A DNA stretch of 64,000 nucleotides from Burkholderia lata (GCF_902499335.1 NZ_CABVQK010000006.1:372001-436000); one strand, 5' to 3'; shown: positions 29,196-37,496, counted from the stretch's first letter. A program made the numbers and translations. The notes: generated from the sequence alone by a model not told the origin.

Positions 29196-29233
29196 GCGTG
29201 CGTCATCATCGGCTGACGCACGCTTGCGGTTTT
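29196..29233 (+). terminator. Terminator between converging genes
   Basis: A perfect 10-bp stem GCGTGCGTCA (29196-29205) and TGACGCACGC (29214-29223) with an 8-base loop is followed by TTGCGGTTTT. It serves the rightward TAT-lipoprotein gene and also sits 15 nt after the stop of the leftward kfrA-like gene, so it may act both ways. Confidence 0.7.
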
Positions 29234-29237
29234 GCCA

Positions 29238-30257
29238 TCAGCGCGGCGCTTCGTCGGCGCGCTTCCGTGTGCGCGCCCGCCGCTCGTCGCGTTGCGTGGC
29301 CGGCGCCGCCTTGGCGCCGCGCAGCGGCGCCCGGCGCGCGAGCACCGTCATGTCGCGCCGCAACGCATCGAGTTCCTTGCCGCGCGCCGCTTCAGTCGCC
29401 TGCGCGCCGTCGAGCTGCCCCTGAAGCACGCCGCATCGATGCAGCGCGTCGCCGAGTTGCGCCTGCAGCGCGGCCACATCCTTCCGCTGCTGCGCATCGC
29501 GTTGCTCCGTGCGCGATGCCGCTGCATCGAGCTCCTTCTGCAGGCGCGCGGCTGCGAGCCGCTCGCGATCGATCTCCTGAAGCGCCCGCTTCTCCGACGC
29601 GCGCAGGCGTTCCTCGGCCCGGCCGGCGTCGTCGCGCAGCCGGTCGAGCTGGGTGGTGAAATCCGCGCGTGCCTGCGCGAGTGCGCGGTCGCCTTCCGCG
29701 TTGTCGGCCGTGAGGCGTTCGATATCCGCTTGCAGCGCTTGCCGCGATGCGTCGTCCGCCGCCCTCGCCTGTTCCATTTCCTGAATGCGCACCTGCGCAG
29801 CCAGCAGCGCGGCCGTGCGTTGCTCCAGCGCGGTTTCCGTGCGGGCCAGTTCGGCCTGCAGCGCCGCCACTTCTGCCTTCGCTGTCTCCCGCTCGGCTTC
29901 GACCTCTGCGCGCAGGGCGTCGAGCGCGGCAGATGCGTCGGCGCTCGACCGATTCCATAGCGCCGCAACCAGTTCACCGGCGGCTGCCTGCAGATCGACC
30001 GGCAGGTCGGGATGCTCGATGCGGACACGACTCTTTTTCCTGAGCTCGGCCCAGAACTCACCGAGGACGGCCGTCGGCGTGCTCATGCTGCCCTTGCGGA
30101 CGAGCTGGTACAGGCGGTTCGCGGTGGGCGTGATGCCGAAGCGGAAGAACAGCAGCGCGCAGGCTTCGCGATACAGCTCGCGCGTTTTCGGGAAGTCGGC
30201 CTTGAGGCGCTCGATTTCGGCGGTCAGGCGGGATTCGTCGGCAGCGAGATCGGACAT
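29238..30257 (-). CDS. KfrA-family DNA-binding coiled-coil protein
   Basis: KfrA proteins of plasmids bind their own operators and use a long alpha-helical tail to support stable inheritance. This 339-residue copy has the KfrA N-terminal DNA-binding domain (about 1-115: EACALLFFRFGITPTANRLYQLVRKGSMSTPTAVLGEFW) and then an almost unbroken coiled coil to about 310 (for example ERETAKAEVAALQAELARTE), ending in a basic tail. On a Burkholderia chromosome or megareplicon it is isolated from parAB or rep genes in this window. Its promoter contains two palindromes at 30276-30305, fitting autoregulation. Its cellular role is unproven. Confidence 0.88.
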   Translation of the reverse strand: MSDLAADESRLTAEIERLKADFPKTRELYREACALLFFRFGITPTANRLYQLVRKGSMSTPTAVLGEFWAELRKKSRVRIEHPDLPVDLQAAAGELVAALWNRSSADASAALDALRAEVEAERETAKAEVAALQAELARTETALEQRTAALLAAQVRIQEMEQARAADDASRQALQADIERLTADNAEGDRALAQARADFTTQLDRLRDDAGRAEERLRASEKRALQEIDRERLAAARLQKELDAAASRTEQRDAQQRKDVAALQAQLGDALHRCGVLQGQLDGAQATEAARGKELDALRRDMTVLARRAPLRGAKAAPATQRDERRARTRKRADEAPR

Positions 30258-30275
30258 GACGGGGTTTGGTCGATG

Positions 30276-30314
30276 ATTTAGTAAATAATATAACGTAAAC
30301 CGTTAAATATCCAA
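30276..30314 (-). promoter_or_regulatory. kfrA promoter with two palindromic operators
   Basis: On the minus strand TTGGAT (30309-30314) and TATATT (30287-30292) are 16 bases apart. Palindromes ATTTA-G-TAAAT (30276-30286) and TAACG-TAAAC-CGTTA (30291-30305) lie just downstream of and across the spacer. The composition is strikingly AT-rich. KfrA-type proteins bind such sites in their own promoters, so autorepression is expected. Confidence 0.65.
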
Positions 30315-31090
30315 TTCTTCACGCTTCTGAATTTGACATTATTTCTATAATGTCGAGATTGAGGATCTGTACATCGGGTGCGAATGCGCCGAGCGTCTGT
30401 TTGCACAATGTCGGAGCCGCTCTTTGCGGAAACTCGTAACTGCCCCTCCTCCCGCAGCGTCTAAAATCCGCACCGAACCCTGCTCGGTAAGGCTTAACGG
30501 CACATCGTCCGATCAAAATCGTGGCAAGGACTCTTGCTCGAAGATGGCTCGTCTGATGGGCAACTGGCGGCAGCATTTGTAGCTGTCCGCCAGAGCAGCG
30601 GCATGTGATGGCTGCAGGTCGCTGGAGACACCGCATTTCCGACCACCGGAAGCGATGCGACGATCGTCGCCAGTACGTCATCCGGGTCGGGGGCACCGCC
30701 CTGGCGCGGCACGGCGATCAGCCCACCCTGCTGTACAAAGGGATGCGGATAGACGTTTGCGCGCGCACCGACCTGGTCGCGCCGCCTCCTGCGCCTGTCG
30801 TTGCGCTCTCGCAGTCCCCCGGCGGCAAAAACCGGACGCGTCGCTCCCCCTTCCACACGCCCTGTCCCCCTATCCCGTGCAAAATGCCCCCGTTGACAGT
30901 ATGCATATGCATAGATACCGTTCCCTCACGTAGCGGCGTGCGATCCGGGTATCGGATACAGCCGCGTTGCGCGGCGTCGGCGGTCCAGCCGGCGTCACGG
31001 CGCAATCGAACCGGCGACGCGATTTGCGCGGCGTGCCCCGTTCGCAACCGACTCGTCCGCGCAGCTTGCAACGCGATCCAGGAACGCATC
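30315..31090. other. Gene-poor region with a perfect 20-bp palindrome
   Basis: Nearly 780 bases hold no gene I can defend. At 30335-30354 lies GACATTATTTCTATAATGTC, 8-bp perfect arms around 4 bases. On the minus strand, an open frame at 30494-30856 encodes YPHPFVQQGGLIAVPRQG and ends without a recognisable domain; it could be a decayed gene or a shadow, and I do not annotate it as a CDS. The right end carries the thiolase promoter region. Confidence 0.45.
30893..30921 (+). promoter_or_regulatory. Putative thiolase promoter with a 14-bp palindrome
   Basis: TTGACA at 30893-30898 is followed directly by TATGCATATGCATA (30900-30913), a perfect palindrome, and a weak -10 TACCGT at 30916-30921 with a 17-base spacer. 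A repressor at the palindrome would block this promoter. The thiolase start lies 170 nt downstream. Confidence 0.45.
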
Positions 31091-32275
31091 ATGAGTACAC
31101 GCGAAGTCGTCATCTGCCATCCCGTCCGGACCCCGATCGGCACGTTCAACGGGTCGCTGAAGGACACCCCGGCCACCGAACTCGGGGCCATCGCCGTGCG
31201 CGAAACCTTGCGGCGCAGCGGCCTCGACGGCGCGGCGATCGACTCGGTCGTGCTGGGCAACGTGATCCAGGCCGGCAACAAGATGAACCCGGCCCGGCAG
31301 GCCGCCATCGGCGCCGGCCTGCCGGTCAAGGTGCCCGCTCTGACGGTCAACCGCGTGTGCGGCTCCGGTGCGCAGGCGGTCGTCAATGCCGCGCAGGAGA
31401 TCCTGCTGGGTTACGCGAACGCGGCGGTCGCCGGCGGCATGGAAAGCATGGAGCGCGCGCCATACCTGCTCGACGGCGCACGCTGGGGTTACCGGATGGG
31501 CGACGCATCGATCGGCGACAGCATGCTGCGCGACGGCCTCGTCGATGCGTTTTCCGACCAGCATTCGGGCTGGCATACCGAGGATCTCGCGAGCCAGCTC
31601 GACATCTCGCGCGACCGCCAGGATCGGTGGGCGCTCCGCTCGCAGCAGCGCTTTTCCACCGCGCTGGCCGACGGCAAGTTCGACGCCGAACTCGTACCGG
31701 TCGAGGTCCTGCAGCGCAAGGCGCGCGTCGCGTTTGCGCGTGACGAGACGCCCCGCCCCGACACGACGCTCGAAGCGCTCGCGAAACTGAAGCCCGCGTT
31801 CCGCCCGGACGGCACGATTACCGCGGGCAATGCGCCGGGCCTGAACAGCGGCGCGTCGGCCATGCTGGTTGCGGATCGCGCATTCGCCGACGCGCACGGG
31901 ATTGCGCCGAGCGCCCGGCTGGTTGCATTCGGCGTGGCTGCCGTCGAGCCCGGCATGTTCGGGCTCGGCCCGGTGCCGGCCGTGAAGATCGCGCTGGAGC
32001 GTGCGGGCTGGGCGCTGGCCGATGTCGAGCGTTTCGAGATCAACGAAGCGTTCGCGGTCGTGCCGATCGCGGTCGCGGGCCAGCTCGGTATCGCCGAGGA
32101 CATCGTCAACGTCGAAGGCGGCGCGATCGCGCACGGTCATGCGATCGGCGCGACGGGCGCGGTGCTGACGACGCGCCTGATCCATTCGATGCGGCGCGAC
32201 GGCATCAAGCGCGGCGTCGTCACGCTGTGCATCGGCGGCGGCCAGGGTATCGCGCTGGCGATCGAGACGCTTTGA
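31091..32275 (+). CDS. Acetyl-CoA acetyltransferase (thiolase)
   Basis: The enzyme condenses two acetyl-CoA or cleaves acetoacetyl-CoA. The 394-residue length is standard for biosynthetic-type thiolases. The catalytic residues are present: Cys90 in NRVCGSGAQAV, His350 in AHGHAIGATG and Cys380 in LCIGGGQG. The usual GHP is GHA here and the usual NGGAIALGHP reads EGGAIAHGHA, so it is a somewhat divergent paralog. Start ATG 31091 has AGGA 8 nt upstream. It stands alone, with no PHB or crotonase genes adjacent. I give no symbol because Burkholderia carries several such paralogs. Confidence 0.93.
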   Translation: MSTREVVICHPVRTPIGTFNGSLKDTPATELGAIAVRETLRRSGLDGAAIDSVVLGNVIQAGNKMNPARQAAIGAGLPVKVPALTVNRVCGSGAQAVVNAAQEILLGYANAAVAGGMESMERAPYLLDGARWGYRMGDASIGDSMLRDGLVDAFSDQHSGWHTEDLASQLDISRDRQDRWALRSQQRFSTALADGKFDAELVPVEVLQRKARVAFARDETPRPDTTLEALAKLKPAFRPDGTITAGNAPGLNSGASAMLVADRAFADAHGIAPSARLVAFGVAAVEPGMFGLGPVPAVKIALERAGWALADVERFEINEAFAVVPIAVAGQLGIAEDIVNVEGGAIAHGHAIGATGAVLTTRLIHSMRRDGIKRGVVTLCIGGGQGIALAIETL

Positions 32276-32523
32276 GTTGAAGCTGACGCCGGCGCATCGA
32301 CGAAAGGGAAAAGCCGCGGGCGATGAGGTCAGCCGCGCAGGTTTCCCGAGACACGATGCAGCCGGCCACTTTCGCGGCGGCGCCTCGCCATGTCAGCGGG
32401 GGCGGCCCGGGCGCTTGCGGACGCATCCCGCACCGATTCGGCGATTCCTTCCGTGTCACCGATCTGCCACCGTCGACCGGTAGCGTTCGGGTCTGACCCA
32501 CGCTATCGACAGACGAATCCGCC

Positions 32524-33189
32524 ATGCAGCGCACGTCGCGCGCCTCGCCCCACGTATATGCGGCCACGTCCCGCGCCCTTGCCGTCAGCCTCGCGATCAA
32601 CCTGCTGCTGCTCGCCGTCGAGACGGTTGCGGCATGGTCCGCGCATTCGTCGGGGCTGCTCGCGGACGTCGCGCACGCAGCGATCGATCTCGCAGCCGAT
32701 GCGCTGATCCTCATTGCTTGCCGGCTCGACGCGCGCCTGCCGCCGGAGCAGCGCCCCACCTACGAACCGCTTGCGCTCGCGGGCCTCGGCGCGTTGCTCG
32801 TCGCGACCGGCGCGCAGATGATCTGGCACGCGATGAACCGATTCGCCACGCCGCCCGTCGTGCAGCCTGGCGCTGCGACGCTCGCGCTCGTCGCGGTCAC
32901 GCTCGCCGGCAAGGGCGCGCTGTCGCACTGGATGCTGCGCAAGGCGCGCGAGACGGGTTCCGCGCTGCTCGAGGCGAGCGGCTGGCATGTGCGGACCGAT
33001 GCGCTGTCGTCGCTGCTGGCGGCGCTCGCGATGAGCGCGGCACTGGTCGGTTTCGGTCGTCTCGACGATCTGGCCACGCTCGCGATCGGCGCACTCGTGA
33101 TCCGTACCGGCGCCGGTTTCATTCGGCGCGGTTGCGCGCAATGGCCAGCCCTGGCGTCGTGGGCGGGTCGTTCCACGCGCGGGTCGTGA
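32524..33189 (+). CDS. CDF-family cation efflux protein lacking the C-terminal cytoplasmic domain
   Basis: The 221-residue protein resembles the membrane part of CDF metal exporters. About five to six spans are visible; span 2 has LLADVAHAAIDLAADAL and span 5 has HVRTDALSS, the His/Asp pairs that bind the transported divalent metal. It ends right after the last span, about 80 residues short of usual CDF proteins, so the regulatory metal-binding domain is missing. No frameshifted remainder of that domain is evident. An intrinsic terminator follows 64 nt after the stop. The metal cannot be told from sequence. Confidence 0.85.
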   Translation: MQRTSRASPHVYAATSRALAVSLAINLLLLAVETVAAWSAHSSGLLADVAHAAIDLAADALILIACRLDARLPPEQRPTYEPLALAGLGALLVATGAQMIWHAMNRFATPPVVQPGAATLALVAVTLAGKGALSHWMLRKARETGSALLEASGWHVRTDALSSLLAALAMSAALVGFGRLDDLATLAIGALVIRTGAGFIRRGCAQWPALASWAGRSTRGS

Positions 33190-33253
33190 ACGCGAGCGGC
33201 ATCGCCGTGCGTCGCACATCCGCTCTCCGCAAGCGGCTGCGCTGAACGAAGCA

Positions 33254-33280
33254 GAGGCTCGCACCAGGCGAGCCTCTTTT
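33254..33280 (+). terminator. Intrinsic terminator of the CDF gene
   Basis: Stem GAGGCTCGC (33254-33262) and GCGAGCCTC (33268-33276) with a 5-base loop is followed by TTTT (33277-33280), a textbook intrinsic terminator 64 nt past the stop. It also keeps transcription out of the convergent luxR-type gene. Confidence 0.9.
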
Positions 33281-33382
33281 GCATGATGTCGCCGCCGTCG
33301 TGCCGCACGCGACCCGTTGACCAGCGTCGATGTATCCCCGGACGAATGCGGCCGGTTCCGATGGATCGGCGTCGGCTGTCGC

Positions 33383-34573
33383 TTACCCGAGCGGCACCAC
33401 GCTCCCGAGCAGAATCCGCACGAGCGTCGCCTGGCGCGTGACGCCCGTCTTCGAGAAGATCGCGCGCAGATGCGTGCGCGCCGTGTTCTTGCTGATCCCC
33501 GACTCCTCCGCCGCTTCCTCGAGCGTCAGCCCGTTCGTCAGCAGCAGCGCGAGCGACGTCTCGGCGGGCGTCAGGTCGAACAGCTTGCGGATGATTTCCT
33601 GCGCGCCCTGCGGTTTGCGATCGGGATCGCGCAGGAACAGCGTGACGGCCGGCCGACGCTTGTTGTCCTCCGACCAGTCGGACAGCAGTACCGTGCGCAC
33701 CAGCAGCCCGAGGCGCGGCTTGTCGAAGCTGCGCGTGATCGGCATCGCCTCGACGGTCGCCGCGGCCGTGCCGTGGTGCCCCATCACCGCATGGCGGATC
33801 AGCCGCTTCAGCGTGCGGTTCTCCTGCGCGTCGGTTGCCTCGATCGTGCCGCGTGCAATCGTCAGACCGTTGTTCTGCTTGAGGATCTCGTCGGCGACGC
33901 TGTTCAGGTCGATGATCGTGCCGTTCTCGTCGAGCGTGATCGTGCCGATCTGCATCCGGTTGATCGCGTTCGCATAGATCGAGCGTTCGACCTCGGCCGT
34001 GTCGAGCCGCGAGTGCAGCTCGACCGCGCGCTTCAGGTGCGGCAGCAGCAGCGCACAGATCGCCTTGTCGCGCGCGGAGAACTGCTTCGATGCATGGTTG
34101 CGGCACACGCGGAAGCGGCACTCCACGCCCGACGACGTGCGCAGGTCGGCACCGAGGATATAGCGCACGTCCTGCGGCTTCAGGAACTGCTTGTACAGCT
34201 CGCTCGACAGCCAGCCCGTGTCGCCGAACACGTCGTCGACCGTGACCACGCGATCGGCTGGCAGGCCGACGAACGGGTCGAGCGAATAGTAGTAGTTGTT
34301 GTACGACGCCTCGCCGTCGCCCGGCACCACCGGGCCGAATTCCGACGCGTGCACGGACAGCGGCGCGCGGCGGTCGCTCGCGGCCGCGCGCAGGATCAGC
34401 GTCACGTAGTTGGCCTGCAGCCAGCGCCGGACCAGTTCGAGCGCACCGGCCCACGGCGGCGTCTCCAGCGGCCCCTGGTAGATGCGCGCCATCAACTCGC
34501 TGAAATCCGCGACGCCGATGTCGGCCTCGTCACTGGTTGCCTGGCTCTCTTGCGGAGCCCATCTCGTCTCCAT
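33383..34573 (-). CDS. LuxR-type transcriptional regulator with PAS-like middle
   Basis: A 396-residue regulator of unknown signal. The C-terminal LuxR helix-turn-helix spans about 335-390 (LTPAETSLALLLTNGLTLEE, SGISKNTARTHLRAIFSKTG). The middle (about 205-300, INRMQIGTITLDENGTIIDL) looks PAS-like and the N-terminal half has no autoinducer-binding signature. I start it at 34573 (METRWAPQ), which has GGAGC 6 nt upstream; earlier in-frame starts lack a ribosome site. It is divergent from the esterase-ribBA pair, and two strong palindromes lie between them. Confidence 0.85.
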   Translation of the reverse strand: METRWAPQESQATSDEADIGVADFSELMARIYQGPLETPPWAGALELVRRWLQANYVTLILRAAASDRRAPLSVHASEFGPVVPGDGEASYNNYYYSLDPFVGLPADRVVTVDDVFGDTGWLSSELYKQFLKPQDVRYILGADLRTSSGVECRFRVCRNHASKQFSARDKAICALLLPHLKRAVELHSRLDTAEVERSIYANAINRMQIGTITLDENGTIIDLNSVADEILKQNNGLTIARGTIEATDAQENRTLKRLIRHAVMGHHGTAAATVEAMPITRSFDKPRLGLLVRTVLLSDWSEDNKRRPAVTLFLRDPDRKPQGAQEIIRKLFDLTPAETSLALLLTNGLTLEEAAEESGISKNTARTHLRAIFSKTGVTRQATLVRILLGSVVPLG

Positions 34574-34630
34574 CAGCACGCTCCATCCTCCATACGACAT
34601 GTTTCCGGCGCGAACCAACCGCGCCGCAAT

Positions 34631-34652
34631 GAATTAAGACGCGTCTAAATTC
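34631..34652. promoter_or_regulatory. 22-bp palindrome between luxR-type gene and esterase gene
   Basis: Core AGACGCGTCT is flanked by GAATT and AATTC, matching at 20 of 22 positions. It lies 58 nt before the regulator start and is a strong candidate operator. Confidence 0.55.
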
Positions 34653-34708
34653 CGGCGTCATCGGGAGATTCACTGAATGGTGAGAATTGGCCATCCGTGC
34701 GAACGAAC

Positions 34709-34728
34709 CATCGTCCGATCGGATGATG
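34709..34728. promoter_or_regulatory. 20-bp palindrome upstream of the esterase gene
   Basis: CATCGTCCGATCGGATGATG is palindromic except for one base pair. It differs from the site at 34631-34652, so a second regulator may act here. It lies 128 nt before the esterase start. Confidence 0.45.
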
Positions 34729-34855
34729 TGGCGCCCAGCCTGCTGCGCTGGAATGCCCGTCAGGCCGTGCCGGCAAGCGTCCGGCGCGGACTCAGGGAAA
34801 ACCGCGACACGGGTTTACCTGATTCAAACCGCATCCGATTCAGACAGGAGTCCCC

Positions 34856-35794
34856 ATGCCGCTCGACCCACAGGCGCAGGCGCTGCTCGCAGCGTTCGCC
34901 CAGGCACCCGCGATCGATTTCGCGCAGCTCACCGTTCCCGCGTATCGCGCGAGTCTTGCCGCCGGCGGCGCGTTCGCCCCGGGCGATGCCGTTGCCGCCG
35001 AAGAGGACTGGCAGATTCCCGCGTCGGGCCGTCAGTTGTCCGCACGGCTGTATCGGCCTGCCGCCGACGGGCCGTTGCCGCTGACCGTGTTCTTCCACGG
35101 CGGCGGCTTCGTGTCGTGCGGGATCGATTCGCACGCGAACCTGTGCCGCAGCGTCGCGGCCCGTGCGCGCACGCTCGTGCTGTCGGTCGACTACCGGCTC
35201 GCGCCCGAGGCGCGCTTCCCGGCCGCCGCGCATGACGCATGCGACGCCGTGCGCTGGGCCGCCGCCAGTGCGCGCGATCTCGGCGCACGCGCCGGCGCGG
35301 TGGCCGTGGCCGGCGATAGCGCGGGCGGCAATCTGGCGGCGGTCGCCGCACTGCAGTTGCGTGGCTCGGGCATCGCGATCGCGCACCAGTTGCTGCTGTA
35401 TCCGGTCGTCGATTGCGCGACCGAGCATCCGTCGTACGAAACGCTCGGCAACGGCTATTTCCTGACGGCGGACATGATGCGCTGGTTCAAGCACCATTAT
35501 TTCGACGACGGCGCCGATCGCGCGTCGCCGCTTGCCAGCCCGCTCGCGGCACCGTCCCTCGAAGGCGCGGCGCCGGCGACGATCGTCAGCGCCGAATTCG
35601 ACCCGCTGCGCGACGAGGCCGAAGCGTATGCGCTGCGTCTCGCGCAGGCCGGCACGCCGGTGACGCTCGTGCGCTGGCCGGGCCAGCTTCACGGTTTCGC
35701 GAGCATGCTCGGCGCGATCGATGCGGCCGACCGCGTGCTGACCTTCGGCGCCGATGCGCTGCGCCGTGCGTTCGACGCGACGGAGGCACCATGA
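34856..35794 (+). CDS. Alpha/beta hydrolase, hormone-sensitive-lipase family esterase
   Basis: A 312-residue carboxylesterase of the HSL family. The oxyanion-hole motif HGGG lies at 81-84, the nucleophile Ser155 in GDSAGG, the acid Asp250 in SAEFDPLRDEA and His280 in QLHGF, so the catalytic triad is complete. It has no signal peptide and acts in the cytoplasm. AGGAG precedes the ATG. Its stop overlaps the ribBA start as ATGA, so both are translated together, an unusual pairing for a riboflavin gene. Confidence 0.92.
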   Translation: MPLDPQAQALLAAFAQAPAIDFAQLTVPAYRASLAAGGAFAPGDAVAAEEDWQIPASGRQLSARLYRPAADGPLPLTVFFHGGGFVSCGIDSHANLCRSVAARARTLVLSVDYRLAPEARFPAAAHDACDAVRWAAASARDLGARAGAVAVAGDSAGGNLAAVAALQLRGSGIAIAHQLLLYPVVDCATEHPSYETLGNGYFLTADMMRWFKHHYFDDGADRASPLASPLAAPSLEGAAPATIVSAEFDPLRDEAEAYALRLAQAGTPVTLVRWPGQLHGFASMLGAIDAADRVLTFGADALRRAFDATEAP

Positions 35795-36915
35795 CACTCG
35801 CCGGCACCCTGGAGATCGTCGACGAGCTGCGCGCGGGCCGGATGGTGCTGCTCGTCGACGAAGAGGATCGCGAGAACGAAGGCGATCTCGTGATCGCGGC
35901 CGATCACGTGACACCCGACGCGATCAATTTCATGGCGCGCTTCGGGCGCGGGCTGATCTGCCTGACGCTGACCGCCGAGCGATGCGAGCAGTTGAAGCTG
36001 CCGCCGATGGCCGATCACAACGGCACGCCGTTCGGCACCGCGTTCACCGTCAGCATCGAGGCGGCCGAAGGCGTGACGACCGGCATTTCGGCTGCCGATC
36101 GCGCACACACGATCCGTGCGGCGGTGCGGGCCGGCGCCCGCCCGGACGATCTCGTCCAGCCCGGCCACGTGTTCCCGATCGCCGCGCGCCCGGGCGGCGT
36201 GCTCGTGCGCGCGGGGCACACCGAGGCCGGCTGCGATCTCGCGGCGCTCGCCGGGCTCACGCCCGCATCGGTGATCTGCGAGGTGATGAACGACGACGGC
36301 ACGATGGCGCGGTTGCCCGAGCTGAAGGCGTTCGCCGCGCATCACGGGCTGAAGATCGGCACGATCGCCGATCTGATCCATTACCGACGCGAACACGAAT
36401 CGCTCGTCGAACGCGTCGGCGAACGGCCGCTGCATACACCGTGGGGCCGGTTCCGCGCGATCGAGTATCGCGACACCGTGCACGGCGCGCCGCATCTCGC
36501 GCTCGTGCGCGGCGAGCCCGATCCGTCGACGCCGGTGCTGACGCGCGTGCACGAATGCCACTCGCTGCTCGACCTGCTCGATGCGGAGCCCTCCGCGCAT
36601 TCGTGGCCGCTGCACGCCGCGCTGCAACGGATCGACGCGGCCGGCTGCGGGGTGGCGGTGCTGCTCGACTGCGACATGCGCGGCGACGCGATGCGGGTGC
36701 CGGCCGGCCCTGCGCGCCGCGACGGACGCGTGACGGGGATCGGTTCGCAAATCCTGCGCGAGCTCGGCGTGCGGCGTCTGAACGTGCTGTCGAGCCCGTT
36801 CCGGCTGCCCGCGCTGTCGGGGCACGACCTGGAGATCATGGCGTTCATTCCGCTCGGCGACGACGATCCGGAAAGCGCACGGGGGACGCACGCGAACCCG
36901 CTGCGGGCGGCGTGA
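35791..36915 (+). CDS. RibBA-type protein: 3,4-dihydroxy-2-butanone-4-phosphate synthase with degenerate GTP cyclohydrolase II domain
   Basis: The N-terminal half (about 1-205) is a complete DHBP synthase, which makes a riboflavin precursor from ribulose 5-phosphate: [28 protein letters not shown] and [14 protein letters not shown] are visible. The C-terminal half aligns with GTP cyclohydrolase II, but where active enzymes have HSECLTGDVFGS and RCDCG with three zinc cysteines, this one has [20 protein letters not shown]. The zinc site is therefore lost and that domain is probably inactive. The 374-residue protein is likely a second copy beside a housekeeping RibB/RibBA. It is coupled to the esterase gene. 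Confidence 0.9.
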   Translation: MTLAGTLEIVDELRAGRMVLLVDEEDRENEGDLVIAADHVTPDAINFMARFGRGLICLTLTAERCEQLKLPPMADHNGTPFGTAFTVSIEAAEGVTTGISAADRAHTIRAAVRAGARPDDLVQPGHVFPIAARPGGVLVRAGHTEAGCDLAALAGLTPASVICEVMNDDGTMARLPELKAFAAHHGLKIGTIADLIHYRREHESLVERVGERPLHTPWGRFRAIEYRDTVHGAPHLALVRGEPDPSTPVLTRVHECHSLLDLLDAEPSAHSWPLHAALQRIDAAGCGVAVLLDCDMRGDAMRVPAGPARRDGRVTGIGSQILRELGVRRLNVLSSPFRLPALSGHDLEIMAFIPLGDDDPESARGTHANPLRAA

Positions 36916-36951
36916 GGCGTTGACGCAGGATGGCGGGCGGGGTTCTCGTTT

Positions 36952-37050
36952 GACAGGCTATCGTTTGTTTTTTTCGGATACAGCCTTTGGTTTGTATTTT
37001 GACAATACATACCATAGACTGTATTTTCCGATTACAAACGATCGCCTGTC
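36952..37050 (+). promoter_or_regulatory. hipBA promoter and operators
   Basis: A near-consensus sigma-70 promoter is visible: TTGACA (36999-37004), 17 bases, TATTTT (37022-37027). Around it lie GTATT-TTGAC-AATAC (36994-37008), ATACA-N9-TGTAT (36979-36997) and AATACA-N10-TGTATT (37004-37025), overlapping operator-like repeats. The whole is bracketed by a 17-bp inverted repeat with one mismatch, at 36952-36968 and 37034-37050 (inner ends TCGTTTGT and ACAAACGA). The local sequence is AT-rich. HipB or HipAB dimers are expected to bind here and repress. Confidence 0.75.
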
Positions 37051-37067
37051 ATCCTGCGGAGCGCCCG

Positions 37068-37496
37068 ATGGCCTTTCCTGTCCAGACCCTGACCCAGCTG
37101 CGTCCGATACTCGTCGGCTTCCGGAAAGCCGCGGGCCTCACGCAGGCGCAATTGGCGGCCCGTCTGGGCGTCACGCAGCAATCCTACGCGCAGCTCGAGG
37201 CCAACCCGTCGGCGGTCAGCATCGAGCGGCTCTTCAAAGTGCTGAACGCGCTCGGCGTTCACATGACGCTCGACCTTGGCAAGCAGGACATGTCGGCGGC
37301 ATCGGCCGATCCTGTTCCCGCGCCCGATGCCGCGCCGGCGGTTCGCAAACCGGCCGCGAGCAAACGCAAGCAGAATGCGGTGCGCCGCACCACGCCCGCC
37401 GAAAAACCGGCCCAACCCGCAACCGGCGCCGCGCGCAAGCGGTCCGCGACCGCAACACCCGGCAAGCCGCGGGTTTCGAAGCGGGAGGACTGGTGA
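37068..37496 (+). CDS. hipB: HipB-like antitoxin with an extended basic tail
   Basis: HipB binds the hipBA promoter and neutralises the HipA kinase. The 142-residue protein has an XRE helix-turn-helix at about 15-65 (LVGFRKAAGLTQAQLAARLG and VTQQSYAQLEANPSAVSIER). HipB is usually near 90 residues; here a tail of about 60 residues rich in Lys, Arg, Ala and Pro follows (KPAASKRKQNAVRRTTPAEK). It looks disordered and could be the proteolysis tag or an extra DNA contact. GGAG lies 6 nt before the ATG at 37068. The hipA ATG is 2 nt past its stop. Confidence 0.9.
   Translation: MAFPVQTLTQLRPILVGFRKAAGLTQAQLAARLGVTQQSYAQLEANPSAVSIERLFKVLNALGVHMTLDLGKQDMSAASADPVPAPDAAPAVRKPAASKRKQNAVRRTTPAEKPAQPATGAARKRSATATPGKPRVSKREDW

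Noticed and set aside
30334..30351. TTGACA and TATAAT in the kfrA-thiolase gap
   Set aside because: They are only 6 bases apart, far too close for a sigma-70 promoter; they are part of the palindrome.
30319..30696. A 125-codon minus-strand frame near kfrA
   Set aside because: It runs through the 20-bp palindrome, shows no family features and has no ribosome site.
32634..33245. A frameshifted remainder of the CDF C-terminal domain
   Set aside because: The other frame after 33100 is Arg-rich and does not resemble a CDF cytoplasmic domain.
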